Source: Desulfovibrio sp.
GTDB lineage: Bacteria > Desulfobacterota > Desulfovibrionia > Desulfovibrionales > Desulfovibrionaceae
DNA length: 46,519 nucleotides
Reading direction: 5' to 3'
Assembly (NCBI GenBank): GCA_031271265.1
Contig: JAISWB010000032.1
Location: 1-46,519, forward strand
Below are positions 8,586-17,226 of the stretch, in pieces; the stretch's first letter is position 1, and each line of letters begins with the position of its first letter. A program made the translations under genes and the position numbers. Below the pieces are notes generated by a model that did not search any database, was not told the origin of the DNA, and saw only the letters and a program-made list of their open reading frames with translations.

Positions 8586-9389
8586 TTACGCGCCGTAATC
8601 CTCAAGCAGGGGCAGCACGGCCGCCGTATCTTCTTCGCGGTCCACGCACGGCGTGGACCTGTCCGTTACAAGCACACTCACCTTGATGCCGTTTTCCAGC
8701 AGGCGCAGTTGTTCCAGCTTTTCCGTGCGTTCCAGGGGAGAAGGCGGCAGAGCGACAAAGCGCCGCAACGCGCGCATCGTGAACGCGTAAATACCCGTGT
8801 GTACAAGCGGCGGCGCGGCGTATGCGCCGTCCCGCGCATAGGGTATGCCCGCGCGGGAAAAATAGAGGGCGTTCCCCTCGGCATCCGCAACAACCTTCAC
8901 TTTGTCCGGGCGCGCCGCATCGGCGGGGTCCGCCGGAGCGGCCGGCGTGGCCGCCTGCACCGTCGGGTCGACAAAAAGCCGCACCAGCTTGCCGATGCAC
9001 CCCGCATCCAGGGCCGGCTCGTCGCCCTGAATGTTCACGACCACCGCATCTTCCGGAATCCGCATGGCCGATGCGGCTTCGTAGACGCGATCCGTGCCGC
9101 TTTCGCAGCGGGCCGAGGTCATCAGGACCGGGACGTTCAAGGCGTTCGCCGCATCCCGAATGCGCTCGTCGTCCGTGGCCAGAGTCACGGACGCCAGTTC
9201 CGGGCAACGCGAAGCCCGCCGCCAGACATGATAAAACATCGGGAAACCCTTGAGGAGGATCAGGGCTTTGCCGGGAAAACGCGTCGAAGCGTAACGGGCG
9301 GGGATTATACCGTAGGCCGCGGGGATCACGCCGGAAAACCGCTCTTGCTCCTGCTCAGGCCGGGTTATGTCGCGGGCCGCGGGGATCAC
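8586..9389 (-). CDS. kdsB: 3-deoxy-manno-octulosonate cytidylyltransferase
   Basis: KdsB activates Kdo as CMP-Kdo for lipid A-core assembly, so the cell makes lipopolysaccharide. The nucleotide-binding start [16 protein letters not shown] and the acidic [10 protein letters not shown] motif are both intact. Two GTG starts are possible: 9389 (267 residues, three bases after the upstream stop, fitting coupling) and 9329 (247 residues, the usual family length, just before the conserved start). Both lie in copies of a short direct repeat with core GTGATCCCCGCGGCC, about 60 bp apart, so the first 20 residues may come from a local duplication. Neither has a good ribosome-binding site. Confidence 0.93.
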   Translation of the reverse strand: MIPAARDITRPEQEQERFSGVIPAAYGIIPARYASTRFPGKALILLKGFPMFYHVWRRASRCPELASVTLATDDERIRDAANALNVPVLMTSARCESGTDRVYEAASAMRIPEDAVVVNIQGDEPALDAGCIGKLVRLFVDPTVQAATPAAPADPADAARPDKVKVVADAEGNALYFSRAGIPYARDGAYAAPPLVHTGIYAFTMRALRRFVALPPSPLERTEKLEQLRLLENGIKVSVLVTDRSTPCVDREEDTAAVLPLLEDYGA

Positions 9390-9392
9390 GCG

Positions 9393-12300
9393 TCAGCCGC
9401 CGACGCCGGCAAAGCTGTGAAAGCACTCTGTGAGCGCCTTCTCATACTGCTGCGCCGCACGCCGCAGGTCTTCCAGAATGGTCACCGAGGCTTCCTCATC
9501 CCGAGCTTCGGCAGCCCGCTCCAGGCAACGGGCCAGTCTGCCCAAACGATTCAGCCCGAAATGTTCGGCTCTGGACGCCATGCGCGCTGCGGCTTCCTGA
9601 ACCAGAGCCAGGCGTTTCTCATCCCTGCCTTTCTCGGCATCCTGCAGGGCGTCCGCCAGAGCGCCCGTCAGCCCCGGCAGTAAAGGCAGGGCATCGGGGT
9701 CCAGAAATTCCCCGTCCAGGCCCGGCAAAGGCACAGGTAACGAAACCGGCAGGTTTGTGATCGGGGCTTTCGGGTCGGGCTGCAAAGCCACCGGGCTCTC
9801 GGCAGAGGGCTGTGCCGCGGCCCTGATTGCCTTGCTCCGCGCGGCGTCCGCCTTCGACACCGGGCGGGCGGGCCGGCCGGGTTCACGCGTCGCTTGGCCC
9901 GCCGCATTGTTTTCCGCCTGCGGCGGCTTCCGGCTCCCGGCCACGGCCGGCCCGCCGGCATCGCGCCCGCTTTTGCCGGACGCGGGGCGCGGGAGGCCCG
10001 TCTTCTCCGTCCCGTTTGCAGCGCCGGTATCGGTTTCCTCCTGCGCCGAATCCAGCAGCATAAAATCAATCAGAGAACCGGGCAAAGTGCGCTTTTCCTC
10101 CTCCCGTCCGCGCCCGGCGCCCGCTTGTATCCCGTCCTCGGCCCGATCCGGCGCTCGTACGGCGCCCGGATCAATGGGGTGCTCCTCGTCGTGCCGGCCG
10201 CGCTTCCCGGTCTCGGCGCGCCTGTAGGGCGCCGCGGCCGGGGCCGTTGCCGGGGCGACGACGTCTTCGGGAGAAAGGCCCATGACCATCGGCGCGGCAT
10301 CCGACGCCGCCCTGCCGACGGCATCCGGCGTGACTTCGCCGTTCATCCCGGAAAGCGCGTTCTCAATGGGCGCCTGTTCTTCCCCGCGAGGCGCTTCAAA
10401 TTGCCCTGCTTCGGGGGGAGCTGCTTCGAGGGAACCGGCTTCGAGGGAACCGGCTTTGGGGGAACCGGCTTTGGGGTGAGCTGCTTCGAGGGAACCGGCT
10501 TCGGGGGGAGCGGCTTCGGTTCGGGCAACGCGGACCGGGCCGGTTTCGGCTGGAGCCGTCCCGACTTGGGCTACTGCAACGGAAGCCGTTCCGACTCGGG
10601 CGGCTGCGGCGTGACCTGCCGTCGCTTGCCCGGCTTCCGCGCGGGCCGCCCGCCCGCGGCTGCTTTCGCCTTGCGGGCTTCGGACCTCGGTGGTTGCAGC
10701 GGGGGCCGTTCGGACCTGGAAGCTTTGGGTGGAGGACGCGCCGGCGTTTTGCCCGGAGTTGCCCTGCGCGCTCCGGACAGACAAGGGAGGCGGGGAGGGC
10801 TGAGGGGAAGACGTACCGCCGGCCGAGTTCCGGGAGGGATGAACGGATACCTGCATGCCGTGCGGCGAACCTGTCGGCTGCGGCACTTTCGGTGCCGCTT
10901 TTTCGGCAGCGCCGGCGTCGGCCTCTCCCTTGTGCGGTATGCCGTGTCTGGGCGGCAGTTGCACCTGCACGGCTCCCGGCCGTTCCGCCGCGTGGTGTAC
11001 GGCACGCGCGGAACCGCCCGCGCGTGCCCGGTCTTCGCCCAGATCGGCCTGTTGTTGCCGATACAGTTCGGCCGCGGAACCTCCCGCGCGTGCCCGGTCT
11101 TCGCCGGCTATGCCGGAGACCTGCCGCGCCGTGCCGGACGCATCGTCTCCTTTTCCGGCGGAAGAGGTCGGTGGGTCGGCGGCGTCCGGCTGCGCCCGGA
11201 CCTGAAGGTGTACCCCCGTCCGAGGGCCTGCCTGCGCCTGTTGCGCCGCCTGCCCGACAACAGTCCCGCCGCTTTGCTCCCGTCCGCGTAGGGGCACGCC
11301 GGGACTTTGCCCGGAGCGTCCCTGCCGGGCCGACGGGATACGCCGCCCCCCGCCCGTGTCCCCGGGCGTTTCCCGCGCAACGGGCGCAGTTCGGGACGTG
11401 CTGTTCCCGTCCTCTGCCGGGGTCACGGGCGGCGCGGGAACTTCGCCCGCGGGGCGGGGCGGAGTCACGGACGGCGCGGGAACTTCGCCCGCGGGAGGGG
11501 GCGGGACGGCCGCATGCCCGGCTGCGTTTGCCGGCGCTTCCGGAGCATCGGATACCGCGCCCGAAACCTCCAGCCCGGTGGCCAGTTTCACGGCTTCACG
11601 CAGGGGAGGGCGGCCGGGCGGGGTAAACGTGGGCCGCAAAAAAGCCACCGACGGATCCAGAAACGGATCGCGGGAAAGCCGTTGCCCCGGCATGAGGGCC
11701 GAGTCCGGTTCATCGGACGCGGAAGGTCCGGCAGGAGAGGAGACCTCCGGACCGCTTCCGCCTTCCGGTTTTTCCGCGGCCATGCCCCTGGGAATGAGCC
11801 GGGCGGGCCTGGGCAGCGCCTTTGCTTCGGACTCCTCCGCTTCGTCGGACGCAGCCTCGGACTTTACTCCTGCGGCGGACGCGGAACCGGGGACGGACGA
11901 CGGTGCAGGCCCGGCGGCGGACCACGGTGCCGGTTCCGGCGCGCTTGCCGGCACAGTCCCGGCAGCGGAGGCCGGGGCGGCGGCGGGCGCAGCCTCCGTC
12001 GCCGGCTCGCCGAACGGCGGCGCGTCCGGCGTCATGCCCCTGGGAATAAGCCGGGCCGGTCTGGGCAGCTTCGCCGCATGGTCGTCATCGGCGCCGGTCT
12101 CCGCGTGACTTTGCCCGGAACGGTCCGGCGCGGCCGGCAAAGGCCGCGCTCCGTTCGCGGCGACGGGAGTTCCTGCCGCCGTATCCGGGTCCGCATCGGC
12201 ATGCTGCGCGGAAACTTCGTGCAGCGGGACAAAGGTTTCCCACGTCGCGTCTTCGCCGGCGCCGGAGACGACGGGTGAACCGGCCGGGCCGGCGCCGGAA

Positions 12301-14864
12301 ACGCCGGGCACACGGCCGCGGGCAGGTTGAGCGGACATGCCCGGGCGCTCGGCAGACGCCTCTGCCGAGGCCCGGAGGCGCGGGGCCGCGGAGGGAACAG
12401 CGGCCACTACGGCGTCCAGAAACGCCTCGCGCGTGAACGGCTTGCCCAGGACGTAACCCGCGCCGGCTTCCAGCAGCCGGGCCGCCTGCATGTCATGGCC
12501 GGTCAGCACCAGAACCGCCGCGCGCTTGCGGCCTTTTGCGCCCTCGTCGGCGCGCAGCCCGGCGAGGCAGCGGGTGATGACGTTTTCGGGCATATCCGCG
12601 TCGAAAATCACAAGGTCAGGCTCGTGTTCCCCGGCCAGGCGCAAAAGCTGTTCTTCATCGAACGCGTTGACGGCGGTATGCGGCACGCCTTCCAGACACC
12701 GCGCTATATGCCTTCGCGCGCCGCCGGTCATTTCCGCCGGCAGTATGCAGAGGGAACGGGCTCCGCCGATGCGCGGCGGGGGCGCGGCGCTTTCCGGCCC
12801 GCCCGGGGACGCAAGGGCCGAAACGGCAGGGTCGAGCGCCGTTTCCGCGCCGAGCAGCTTGAAGCGCACGTTGAACGCCGTGCGCGTCCCCCCCGTCGCC
12901 GAATAGTCCACGCTGAACGCGCCGCCGGTGCGGGAGGCGAGTTCCCAGGCCAGAAAAAAACCCGCGTCCGTGCGCTGGGCCGACCCGTTGTCGCTGATGC
13001 TGAACAGCAGGTCGCCCTCGAACGAGGTCATGGGGTTCCGGCGCACGGCAAGCTGCACGGCGCCGCCGTCGGCCGCCTGCACGGCGCTTTGCAGGAGCAG
13101 GATCAACGCCCCGCGCAGGCGCGGGGAATCGCCTTCCAGCAATACCGGCAGGGAAGGCGACATGTACCAGGAAAAAATCAGGCCCTTGCTTTCGGCCAGG
13201 GGCGACACAATGTCATGGACCTGACGCACAAGGGTGTGGAGATTGAAAGGGTATGAGCCCGGCTGCGCTGCGTCCGTAGGCACGGGTCCCTCCAGTATGT
13301 TCATGACCTCCGAGGGCAGGTCGAGGTAGGAGCGATCCTCCCCGGATGGGAGGAAAAACGAAATATCATGCGCCTTTTCGGGCCGTTCCCCAGGTGTGCG
13401 GAGCAAGCCGGCCTTGTCGCCTGCGGACGTGTCCCCGCCCTGTTGCCCGTCTTCCCGGCCGGCGCCGGCACGGGGCGTCCCGGCCGGTTCCGCATCGCCG
13501 GCGCCGCCTATGTGCGTTACCGCCAGAGGCGGCAGTTCTTCATACTGGCTCTGCGGGGAAAGCACGGAAAAAGCCGCGCTCAGACCTCCGGGCGTGTCCG
13601 GCACGGCCGGTCCCTCCTTGTCCTCGTCCCCCGTGCCCGGTCCCGGAACATTGCGCGGAACACGGGCAAGGGCCAGACCCAGGCCGCCGACGGCCAGACC
13701 CCAAAGCCCGCCCCGGGCGGCCGCGGGATGCAGGTCGGGATACTTCAGGGCCGCAAGGCAGAGCAACGCGCCGAGGACGGGCATGATGACCGCGCCGCTG
13801 AAGGCCAGAGCGCCGGGTTTCTTCGCGGCCATGGACGACAGGCAGAACGGCAGGGCAGGCGCAAGCAGCAGGGGGGAGAGCGGGAACAGCCGGGTCAGCC
13901 AGGAAAAACCCGGCACAAGCGGCAGCATCGCCGTCATCGCGCCCAGCAGCGAACAAAAGTACAGCGTCCCGCCCTTCAGCGCGGAAGCCTTGTCCGTCCG
14001 GAACATGCAGCGCCCCACGTGGGGCAGAATCATCAGGGTCAGGCCGGGGGCCAGAAGGGCCGGAAGGTTCATCGGCACAAACCCCCTGTCCGTGGAAGGC
14101 AAGGGCAGACTGCTCTGTCCCAGCACGCAGACAAGGTACAGCGCGGCCCACAGCGCCCACAGCGCCCGATCTGCGGCCAGACGCAACAGGCAGGCCACGG
14201 CGGCGGCGGCCGTTATCCCCGGCAGCAGCAGGTCGAGGGGCAGCAGGCCGGCACGCGCCGCCGACTGCGGCCCGATCATCGGCGAAAACCACAAGCCCGG
14301 CATTTCCTCCATGCGGATGTAAATGCTCAACGGCGTCAGGCCGGCTTCCGGCAACAGGGTTTCCTCGCGCGAATCGACCGTTTCGCTGTGCCATACCCCG
14401 GGGGCGGAAACGGGCCCCGGCGACTCGGAATAGAACAGCCGCGCTCCGCCGGGCGGAAGCTGCCCCAGGTTCATGCTCAGTCGTATGCCGTCCTGCGCGG
14501 GCACGGCGCCCGCGTCGCCCCGGCGGCTGTTGACCGTCACCAACCGGAACCACACCGGCCCTTTGTTTTTGAGCGGAATGCCCTTGTACAGCGGGGTGAA
14601 GCGCTCCTGAACGGCGCCCGCGCTCAGGTCGCGCACACCTATCTCGCCCTGCGGGTCGGCGAGCCAGGAAAGATAGGGCAGCAGGGCTTCGGGAGCAGTG
14701 AGCTTGTCCGCGGCCAGAATGTCCGCAGCCGAGGCCGCAGCGGACGTAAAGACGAGCAGCAGCGCGGCGGCCGCAAGGGTTGCCGCGGCGCGCGCAAGGG
14801 CTGCCGCGGCGCGCGCAGGCGACTGTGCGGAAGCCTTCCGGAAAGCTGTAGAGGGTATGCTCAT
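9393..14864 (-). CDS. giant 7TM hybrid-kinase-like protein with degenerate catalytic motifs
   Basis: Order of parts in this 1,823-residue protein: signal peptide (1-47); periplasmic domain (about 48-200) and seven or so membrane helices (about 205-400), resembling 7TMR-DISM receptors; a GHKL-ATPase-like domain (about 545-670); a receiver domain (about 700-822, acceptor Asp in LVIFDADMPE, Lys in LGKPFT); about 890 residues of Ala/Pro/Gly/Glu-rich low-complexity sequence with repeated phrases (LPRPARLIPRGM twice, GEDRARAGGSA twice); and an HPt-like bundle (about 1728-1823). No DHp histidine is visible, the N-box has Gln for Asn (LLLQSAVQA), the G-boxes are weak, and the HPt-like part lacks the phosphoacceptor His at the aligned site. 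It may be a signalling scaffold rather than an active kinase. Confidence 0.8.
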   Translation of the reverse strand: MSIPSTAFRKASAQSPARAAAALARAAATLAAAALLLVFTSAAASAADILAADKLTAPEALLPYLSWLADPQGEIGVRDLSAGAVQERFTPLYKGIPLKNKGPVWFRLVTVNSRRGDAGAVPAQDGIRLSMNLGQLPPGGARLFYSESPGPVSAPGVWHSETVDSREETLLPEAGLTPLSIYIRMEEMPGLWFSPMIGPQSAARAGLLPLDLLLPGITAAAAVACLLRLAADRALWALWAALYLVCVLGQSSLPLPSTDRGFVPMNLPALLAPGLTLMILPHVGRCMFRTDKASALKGGTLYFCSLLGAMTAMLPLVPGFSWLTRLFPLSPLLLAPALPFCLSSMAAKKPGALAFSGAVIMPVLGALLCLAALKYPDLHPAAARGGLWGLAVGGLGLALARVPRNVPGPGTGDEDKEGPAVPDTPGGLSAAFSVLSPQSQYEELPPLAVTHIGGAGDAEPAGTPRAGAGREDGQQGGDTSAGDKAGLLRTPGERPEKAHDISFFLPSGEDRSYLDLPSEVMNILEGPVPTDAAQPGSYPFNLHTLVRQVHDIVSPLAESKGLIFSWYMSPSLPVLLEGDSPRLRGALILLLQSAVQAADGGAVQLAVRRNPMTSFEGDLLFSISDNGSAQRTDAGFFLAWELASRTGGAFSVDYSATGGTRTAFNVRFKLLGAETALDPAVSALASPGGPESAAPPPRIGGARSLCILPAEMTGGARRHIARCLEGVPHTAVNAFDEEQLLRLAGEHEPDLVIFDADMPENVITRCLAGLRADEGAKGRKRAAVLVLTGHDMQAARLLEAGAGYVLGKPFTREAFLDAVVAAVPSAAPRLRASAEASAERPGMSAQPARGRVPGVSGAGPAGSPVVSGAGEDATWETFVPLHEVSAQHADADPDTAAGTPVAANGARPLPAAPDRSGQSHAETGADDDHAAKLPRPARLIPRGMTPDAPPFGEPATEAAPAAAPASAAGTVPASAPEPAPWSAAGPAPSSVPGSASAAGVKSEAASDEAEESEAKALPRPARLIPRGMAAEKPEGGSGPEVSSPAGPSASDEPDSALMPGQRLSRDPFLDPSVAFLRPTFTPPGRPPLREAVKLATGLEVSGAVSDAPEAPANAAGHAAVPPPPAGEVPAPSVTPPRPAGEVPAPPVTPAEDGNSTSRTAPVARETPGDTGGGRRIPSARQGRSGQSPGVPLRGREQSGGTVVGQAAQQAQAGPRTGVHLQVRAQPDAADPPTSSAGKGDDASGTARQVSGIAGEDRARAGGSAAELYRQQQADLGEDRARAGGSARAVHHAAERPGAVQVQLPPRHGIPHKGEADAGAAEKAAPKVPQPTGSPHGMQVSVHPSRNSAGGTSSPQPSPPPLSVRSAQGNSGQNAGASSTQSFQVRTAPAATTEVRSPQGESSRGRAARAEAGQATAGHAAAARVGTASVAVAQVGTAPAETGPVRVARTEAAPPEAGSLEAAHPKAGSPKAGSLEAGSLEAAPPEAGQFEAPRGEEQAPIENALSGMNGEVTPDAVGRAASDAAPMVMGLSPEDVVAPATAPAAAPYRRAETGKRGRHDEEHPIDPGAVRAPDRAEDGIQAGAGRGREEEKRTLPGSLIDFMLLDSAQEETDTGAANGTEKTGLPRPASGKSGRDAGGPAVAGSRKPPQAENNAAGQATREPGRPARPVSKADAARSKAIRAAAQPSAESPVALQPDPKAPITNLPVSLPVPLPGLDGEFLDPDALPLLPGLTGALADALQDAEKGRDEKRLALVQEAAARMASRAEHFGLNRLGRLARCLERAAEARDEEASVTILEDLRRAAQQYEKALTECFHSFAGVGG
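10408..10512 (-). repeat. seven 15-bp tandem repeats inside the giant membrane protein gene
   Basis: Units of GCTTCGAGGGAACCG type (plus-strand reading) begin every 15 bp from 10408 to 10498. They encode a five-residue repeat in the low-complexity region (EAGSL, EAAPP and KAGSP variants). The phase keeps the frame, so the protein can grow or shrink in five-residue steps. Confidence 0.85.
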
Positions 14865-14878
14865 GCCGGCCTTCGCGT

Positions 14879-15511
14879 CTACTTGAGTTTCTCTATCATG
14901 TCCACAAGCTTGTCACCGTTGGGAGTCTTGGCCTCGGGATTGACTTGCGCCAGGGACCGCCAGGCCGCAAGAGCCTCCTCCCGCTTGCCCAGGTCAAAAT
15001 ACAGGACTACGCCGGAATTGAACAGGGCATGCTCGTGCCGGGGATTGACGGCAAGAGCTTTGTTGAAATATTCGACAGCGGTATCATACTTTTTCAAGGC
15101 CCTGTACATAACCCCGCAATCCACCAGCATATCGGCGTCTCCGGGGCGCAGCTCCAGCGCCCGGTTGTAAGCCTTGACCGACTTTTCCGGCTCACCCGCG
15201 TCGAAATACAGGTTGCCCAGAGCCTTCCACGCTTCAAGGTCATCGGGATTCCTGCGCACGTCTTCTTCATGCTTGAAGATGTGCTGCAGAAGTTCCTTGT
15301 TTTTCCCCATTACGGCGGCGCCGCTTTCGCTCAGCGGCCGCCTGTCCGCTGTTTCCCGGTCGGCGTTTCCGGCGGGCAGCAGCCAACGTCCGACGGCGAA
15401 GCCCGCAATCAGGGTCAGAAGCAGCGCGAGCCAAAACACGGATCGGGATACATACCTCCCCTCGGCTACCTGTTTACCCAAAAATTCCAACTCTTTGGAA
15501 GAATAGCGCAC
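14879..15511 (-). CDS. membrane-anchored TPR protein
   Basis: This 210-residue protein starts at a GTG with AGGGAG six bases upstream. A cytoplasmic N-terminus is followed by one membrane helix (about residues 25-47), then three or four TPR units (about 80-185: AWKALGNLYFDAGEPEKSVK, MLVDCGVMYRALKKYDTAVE and a third). TPRs mediate protein contacts, so no enzymatic role is implied. Its stop is 14 bases from the start of the giant 7TM protein, so the two are probably co-transcribed and may act together. Confidence 0.85.
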   Translation of the reverse strand: MRYSSKELEFLGKQVAEGRYVSRSVFWLALLLTLIAGFAVGRWLLPAGNADRETADRRPLSESGAAVMGKNKELLQHIFKHEEDVRRNPDDLEAWKALGNLYFDAGEPEKSVKAYNRALELRPGDADMLVDCGVMYRALKKYDTAVEYFNKALAVNPRHEHALFNSGVVLYFDLGKREEALAAWRSLAQVNPEAKTPNGDKLVDMIEKLK

Positions 15512-15675
15512 TACGGTCTCCCTGCGATGCGGTGAAAAAGTTCAGACAGTGTTCAGGCCGTATCGCCGCGCGAACGGATTTTGTTCTCCGCCGCGGCGCG
15601 CCGGGTTCGTCCAAAGGGACTGTACGCAGGCGTACATAACCTTCGGGCGCTTCCGGCGCAACAAGGGCAGAGGAC

Positions 15676-15701
15676 AAAAGACATCTCGCGACAACATTGT
15701 C
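15676..15701 (+). repeat. 26-nt dispersed element, second copy at 8473-8498
   Basis: AAAAGACA, then CTCG, GAC, ACA and TGTC blocks are shared with 8473-8498. The two copies differ at four positions, all transitions. Both lie at gene ends between other genes: here at the 3' end of the PfkB-family kinase, there between phaC and kdsB. The rest of 15512-15700 holds no gene that I can support. Confidence 0.6.
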
Positions 15702-16642
15702 TACAGTCCTTCGCCGAAGGCGCCCGCATGCCTGCGGAAAAAATCGTCCAGGCTGAAATCGTGTTCCTGGGTGCCGCGGCATTCGACGCAGTAGGCCGCG
15801 CAGGTGGCGCCGAGGCGGGCGCATTCAAGCAGCGGCTGCTTCAGCAGTATACCCTTGACCAGCCCGGCGCGGTAGGCGTCTCCCGCGCCGGTGGGGTCCG
15901 CGACGACGGAAACCGGGACGGCGGGCAGGGCCGTTTCTTCTCCGTCTTTTTCCGTCACCAGGGAGCCGTGTTCGCCGCGGGTCGTCACCAGCCCGCGCGC
16001 CGTCGTTGCCGCCAGTTCTTTTCTGCCGCGTCCGGCGGACTTCATGATCAGGCCGATTTCATAGTCGTTGCCGACGAGCAGGTACGCGCCGCTGATGCCT
16101 TCCAGAAGATCGGGACGCGGAATGACCGGCAACTGCTGGGCGGGGTCGTAGATATAGCGTATGCCGCGTTCCCGGTACAGGCGGACGTGGTCGCGCATGT
16201 CCCCGGGGTTGCTCGGGGAGATGACGGCCAGGTCGTCTTCCGGATTCAGGACGGGGAAAGCGTAGGCGCTTTGCGACAGCATGGCCGCGGCGTGAAACCC
16301 GGTAATCTGGTTGCCGGCGCTGTCGGTGATGATGTACGCCGCGGCCGTCCGCTCGCCGTCGATCTGACGGATACCGTCCAGGGGAAGGCCGCGTTTTTGC
16401 AGCAGCTCTTTGTACGGACCGAAATCCTTGCCCACGCAGGCGAGGATGACGGAGTTTTCTCCCAGCAGTTTCAGGGTGTGCGCCATGTTCCCGGCGTTGC
16501 CGCCGGGCTTTTCCTCCATACTGTCTATATAAAAGGAAACATTCAGGTTGTCGGTGCGGTCGGGGAGAATTGAGTCCGCGAATTTGCCGGAAAAGTTCAT
16601 GATGCGGTCATAGGCCACGGAACCCGTGATGTAGACGGCCAA
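15701..16642 (-). CDS. PfkB-family carbohydrate/nucleoside kinase
   Basis: This ribokinase-fold enzyme would use ATP to phosphorylate a sugar or nucleoside; adenosine-kinase-like members look similar, but the substrate cannot be read from the sequence. The two family signatures are present: GGNAGNMAHTLKLLG (about residues 41-55) and the anion-hole/catalytic DPTGAGDAYRAGL near residue 255. The TTG at 16642, with AAGGAG upstream, gives 313 residues and places LAVYITGSVAYDRI at the N-terminus, as usual for the family; the frame upstream of it is a cutA shadow. It begins two bases after the cutA stop. Confidence 0.88.
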   Translation of the reverse strand: MAVYITGSVAYDRIMNFSGKFADSILPDRTDNLNVSFYIDSMEEKPGGNAGNMAHTLKLLGENSVILACVGKDFGPYKELLQKRGLPLDGIRQIDGERTAAAYIITDSAGNQITGFHAAAMLSQSAYAFPVLNPEDDLAVISPSNPGDMRDHVRLYRERGIRYIYDPAQQLPVIPRPDLLEGISGAYLLVGNDYEIGLIMKSAGRGRKELAATTARGLVTTRGEHGSLVTEKDGEETALPAVPVSVVADPTGAGDAYRAGLVKGILLKQPLLECARLGATCAAYCVECRGTQEHDFSLDDFFRRHAGAFGEGL

Positions 16643-16644
16643 GG

Positions 16645-16962
16645 TCAGCTCCTTGTTTCTTCGGCGATCCAGCGCAGAAAGGGCAGGTGGACGTGTTCCG
16701 CGGCCAGGGCCGCGATGCACGGCGTTTCGTAGGGGTGCAGCTCGCGCGCGCGTTTTTCCAATGCCGCCCAACGCTCATCCGATGTTTTCAGAATGCAGGC
16801 GCATTCGCCGTGTTCTTCCATATTCCCCTGCCAGCGGTAGACGGATTGCAGGCCGGGGAAGATGTTCGCGCCGGCGCAGAGGCGTTCCTCGACCAGGGTC
16901 CGGGCCAGGAGGCGGGCGCTTGTTTCATCCGGCATGGTAATGTACACGAACAGGGCTTGCAC
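16645..16962 (-). CDS. cutA: CutA-like divalent cation tolerance protein
   Basis: CutA is a small trimeric PII-like protein linked to copper and other divalent cation tolerance; its biochemical role is unsettled. The 105-residue product has the usual length and the hallmark motifs: an early VYITMPDETSARLLA, a central YRWQGNMEE and the conserved HPYETP loop (about residues 76-81). It precedes, and is probably co-transcribed with, the PfkB-family kinase. Confidence 0.93.
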   Translation of the reverse strand: MQALFVYITMPDETSARLLARTLVEERLCAGANIFPGLQSVYRWQGNMEEHGECACILKTSDERWAALEKRARELHPYETPCIAALAAEHVHLPFLRWIAEETRS

Positions 16963-17052
16963 GGCGAGGTCCTTTTTCCCCGTGAAGTGGTTGCGGCGAC
17001 GGTGCGGGGTTGCGGGCAGGGACGCCGCTGCCCGGACTATAAACTAAGCAGC

Positions 17053-17222
17053 GCCGCTTGACAAACGACAAAATGCCCTTTTCGGGGCCGCTTGACAAAT
17101 AACCGGATGTCTTTATCGAGGTTGCCCGACAACCGCTGCAAGACCTTTGCCGAGCTTGCCCGACACGCAGCGCGGCGTCTCGGCCGAAACCGCCCGGCAA
17201 ACGGCGGAATATCCTTTTCGGG
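17053..17222 (+). repeat. five diverged 34-bp tandem units just before nth
   Basis: Units start at 17053, 17087, 17121, 17155 and 17189, each exactly 34 bp, with shared blocks (SCCGCTTGACAA or TTGCCCGACA at the start, TTTTCGGG or TTTGCCGAG at the end). The last ends four bases before the nth ATG. Units 1-2 and 3-4 are most alike. The units abut without spacers, so this is not CRISPR. The array fills the divergent cutA-nth interval and may carry promoter or operator function. Confidence 0.75.
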
Positions 17223-17226
17223 GCTG

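Noticed and set aside
9894..15170. Long plus-strand open frames (9894-11291, 12327-13256, 13368-15170)
   Set aside because: They are antisense to the low-complexity, GC-rich parts of the 1,823-residue gene and the TPR gene, lack family motifs, and are Arg/Gly/Pro-rich as expected for shadows in high-GC DNA.
17053..17222. CRISPR array upstream of nth
   Set aside because: The 34-bp units are contiguous and diverged, with no unique spacers and no cas genes nearby.
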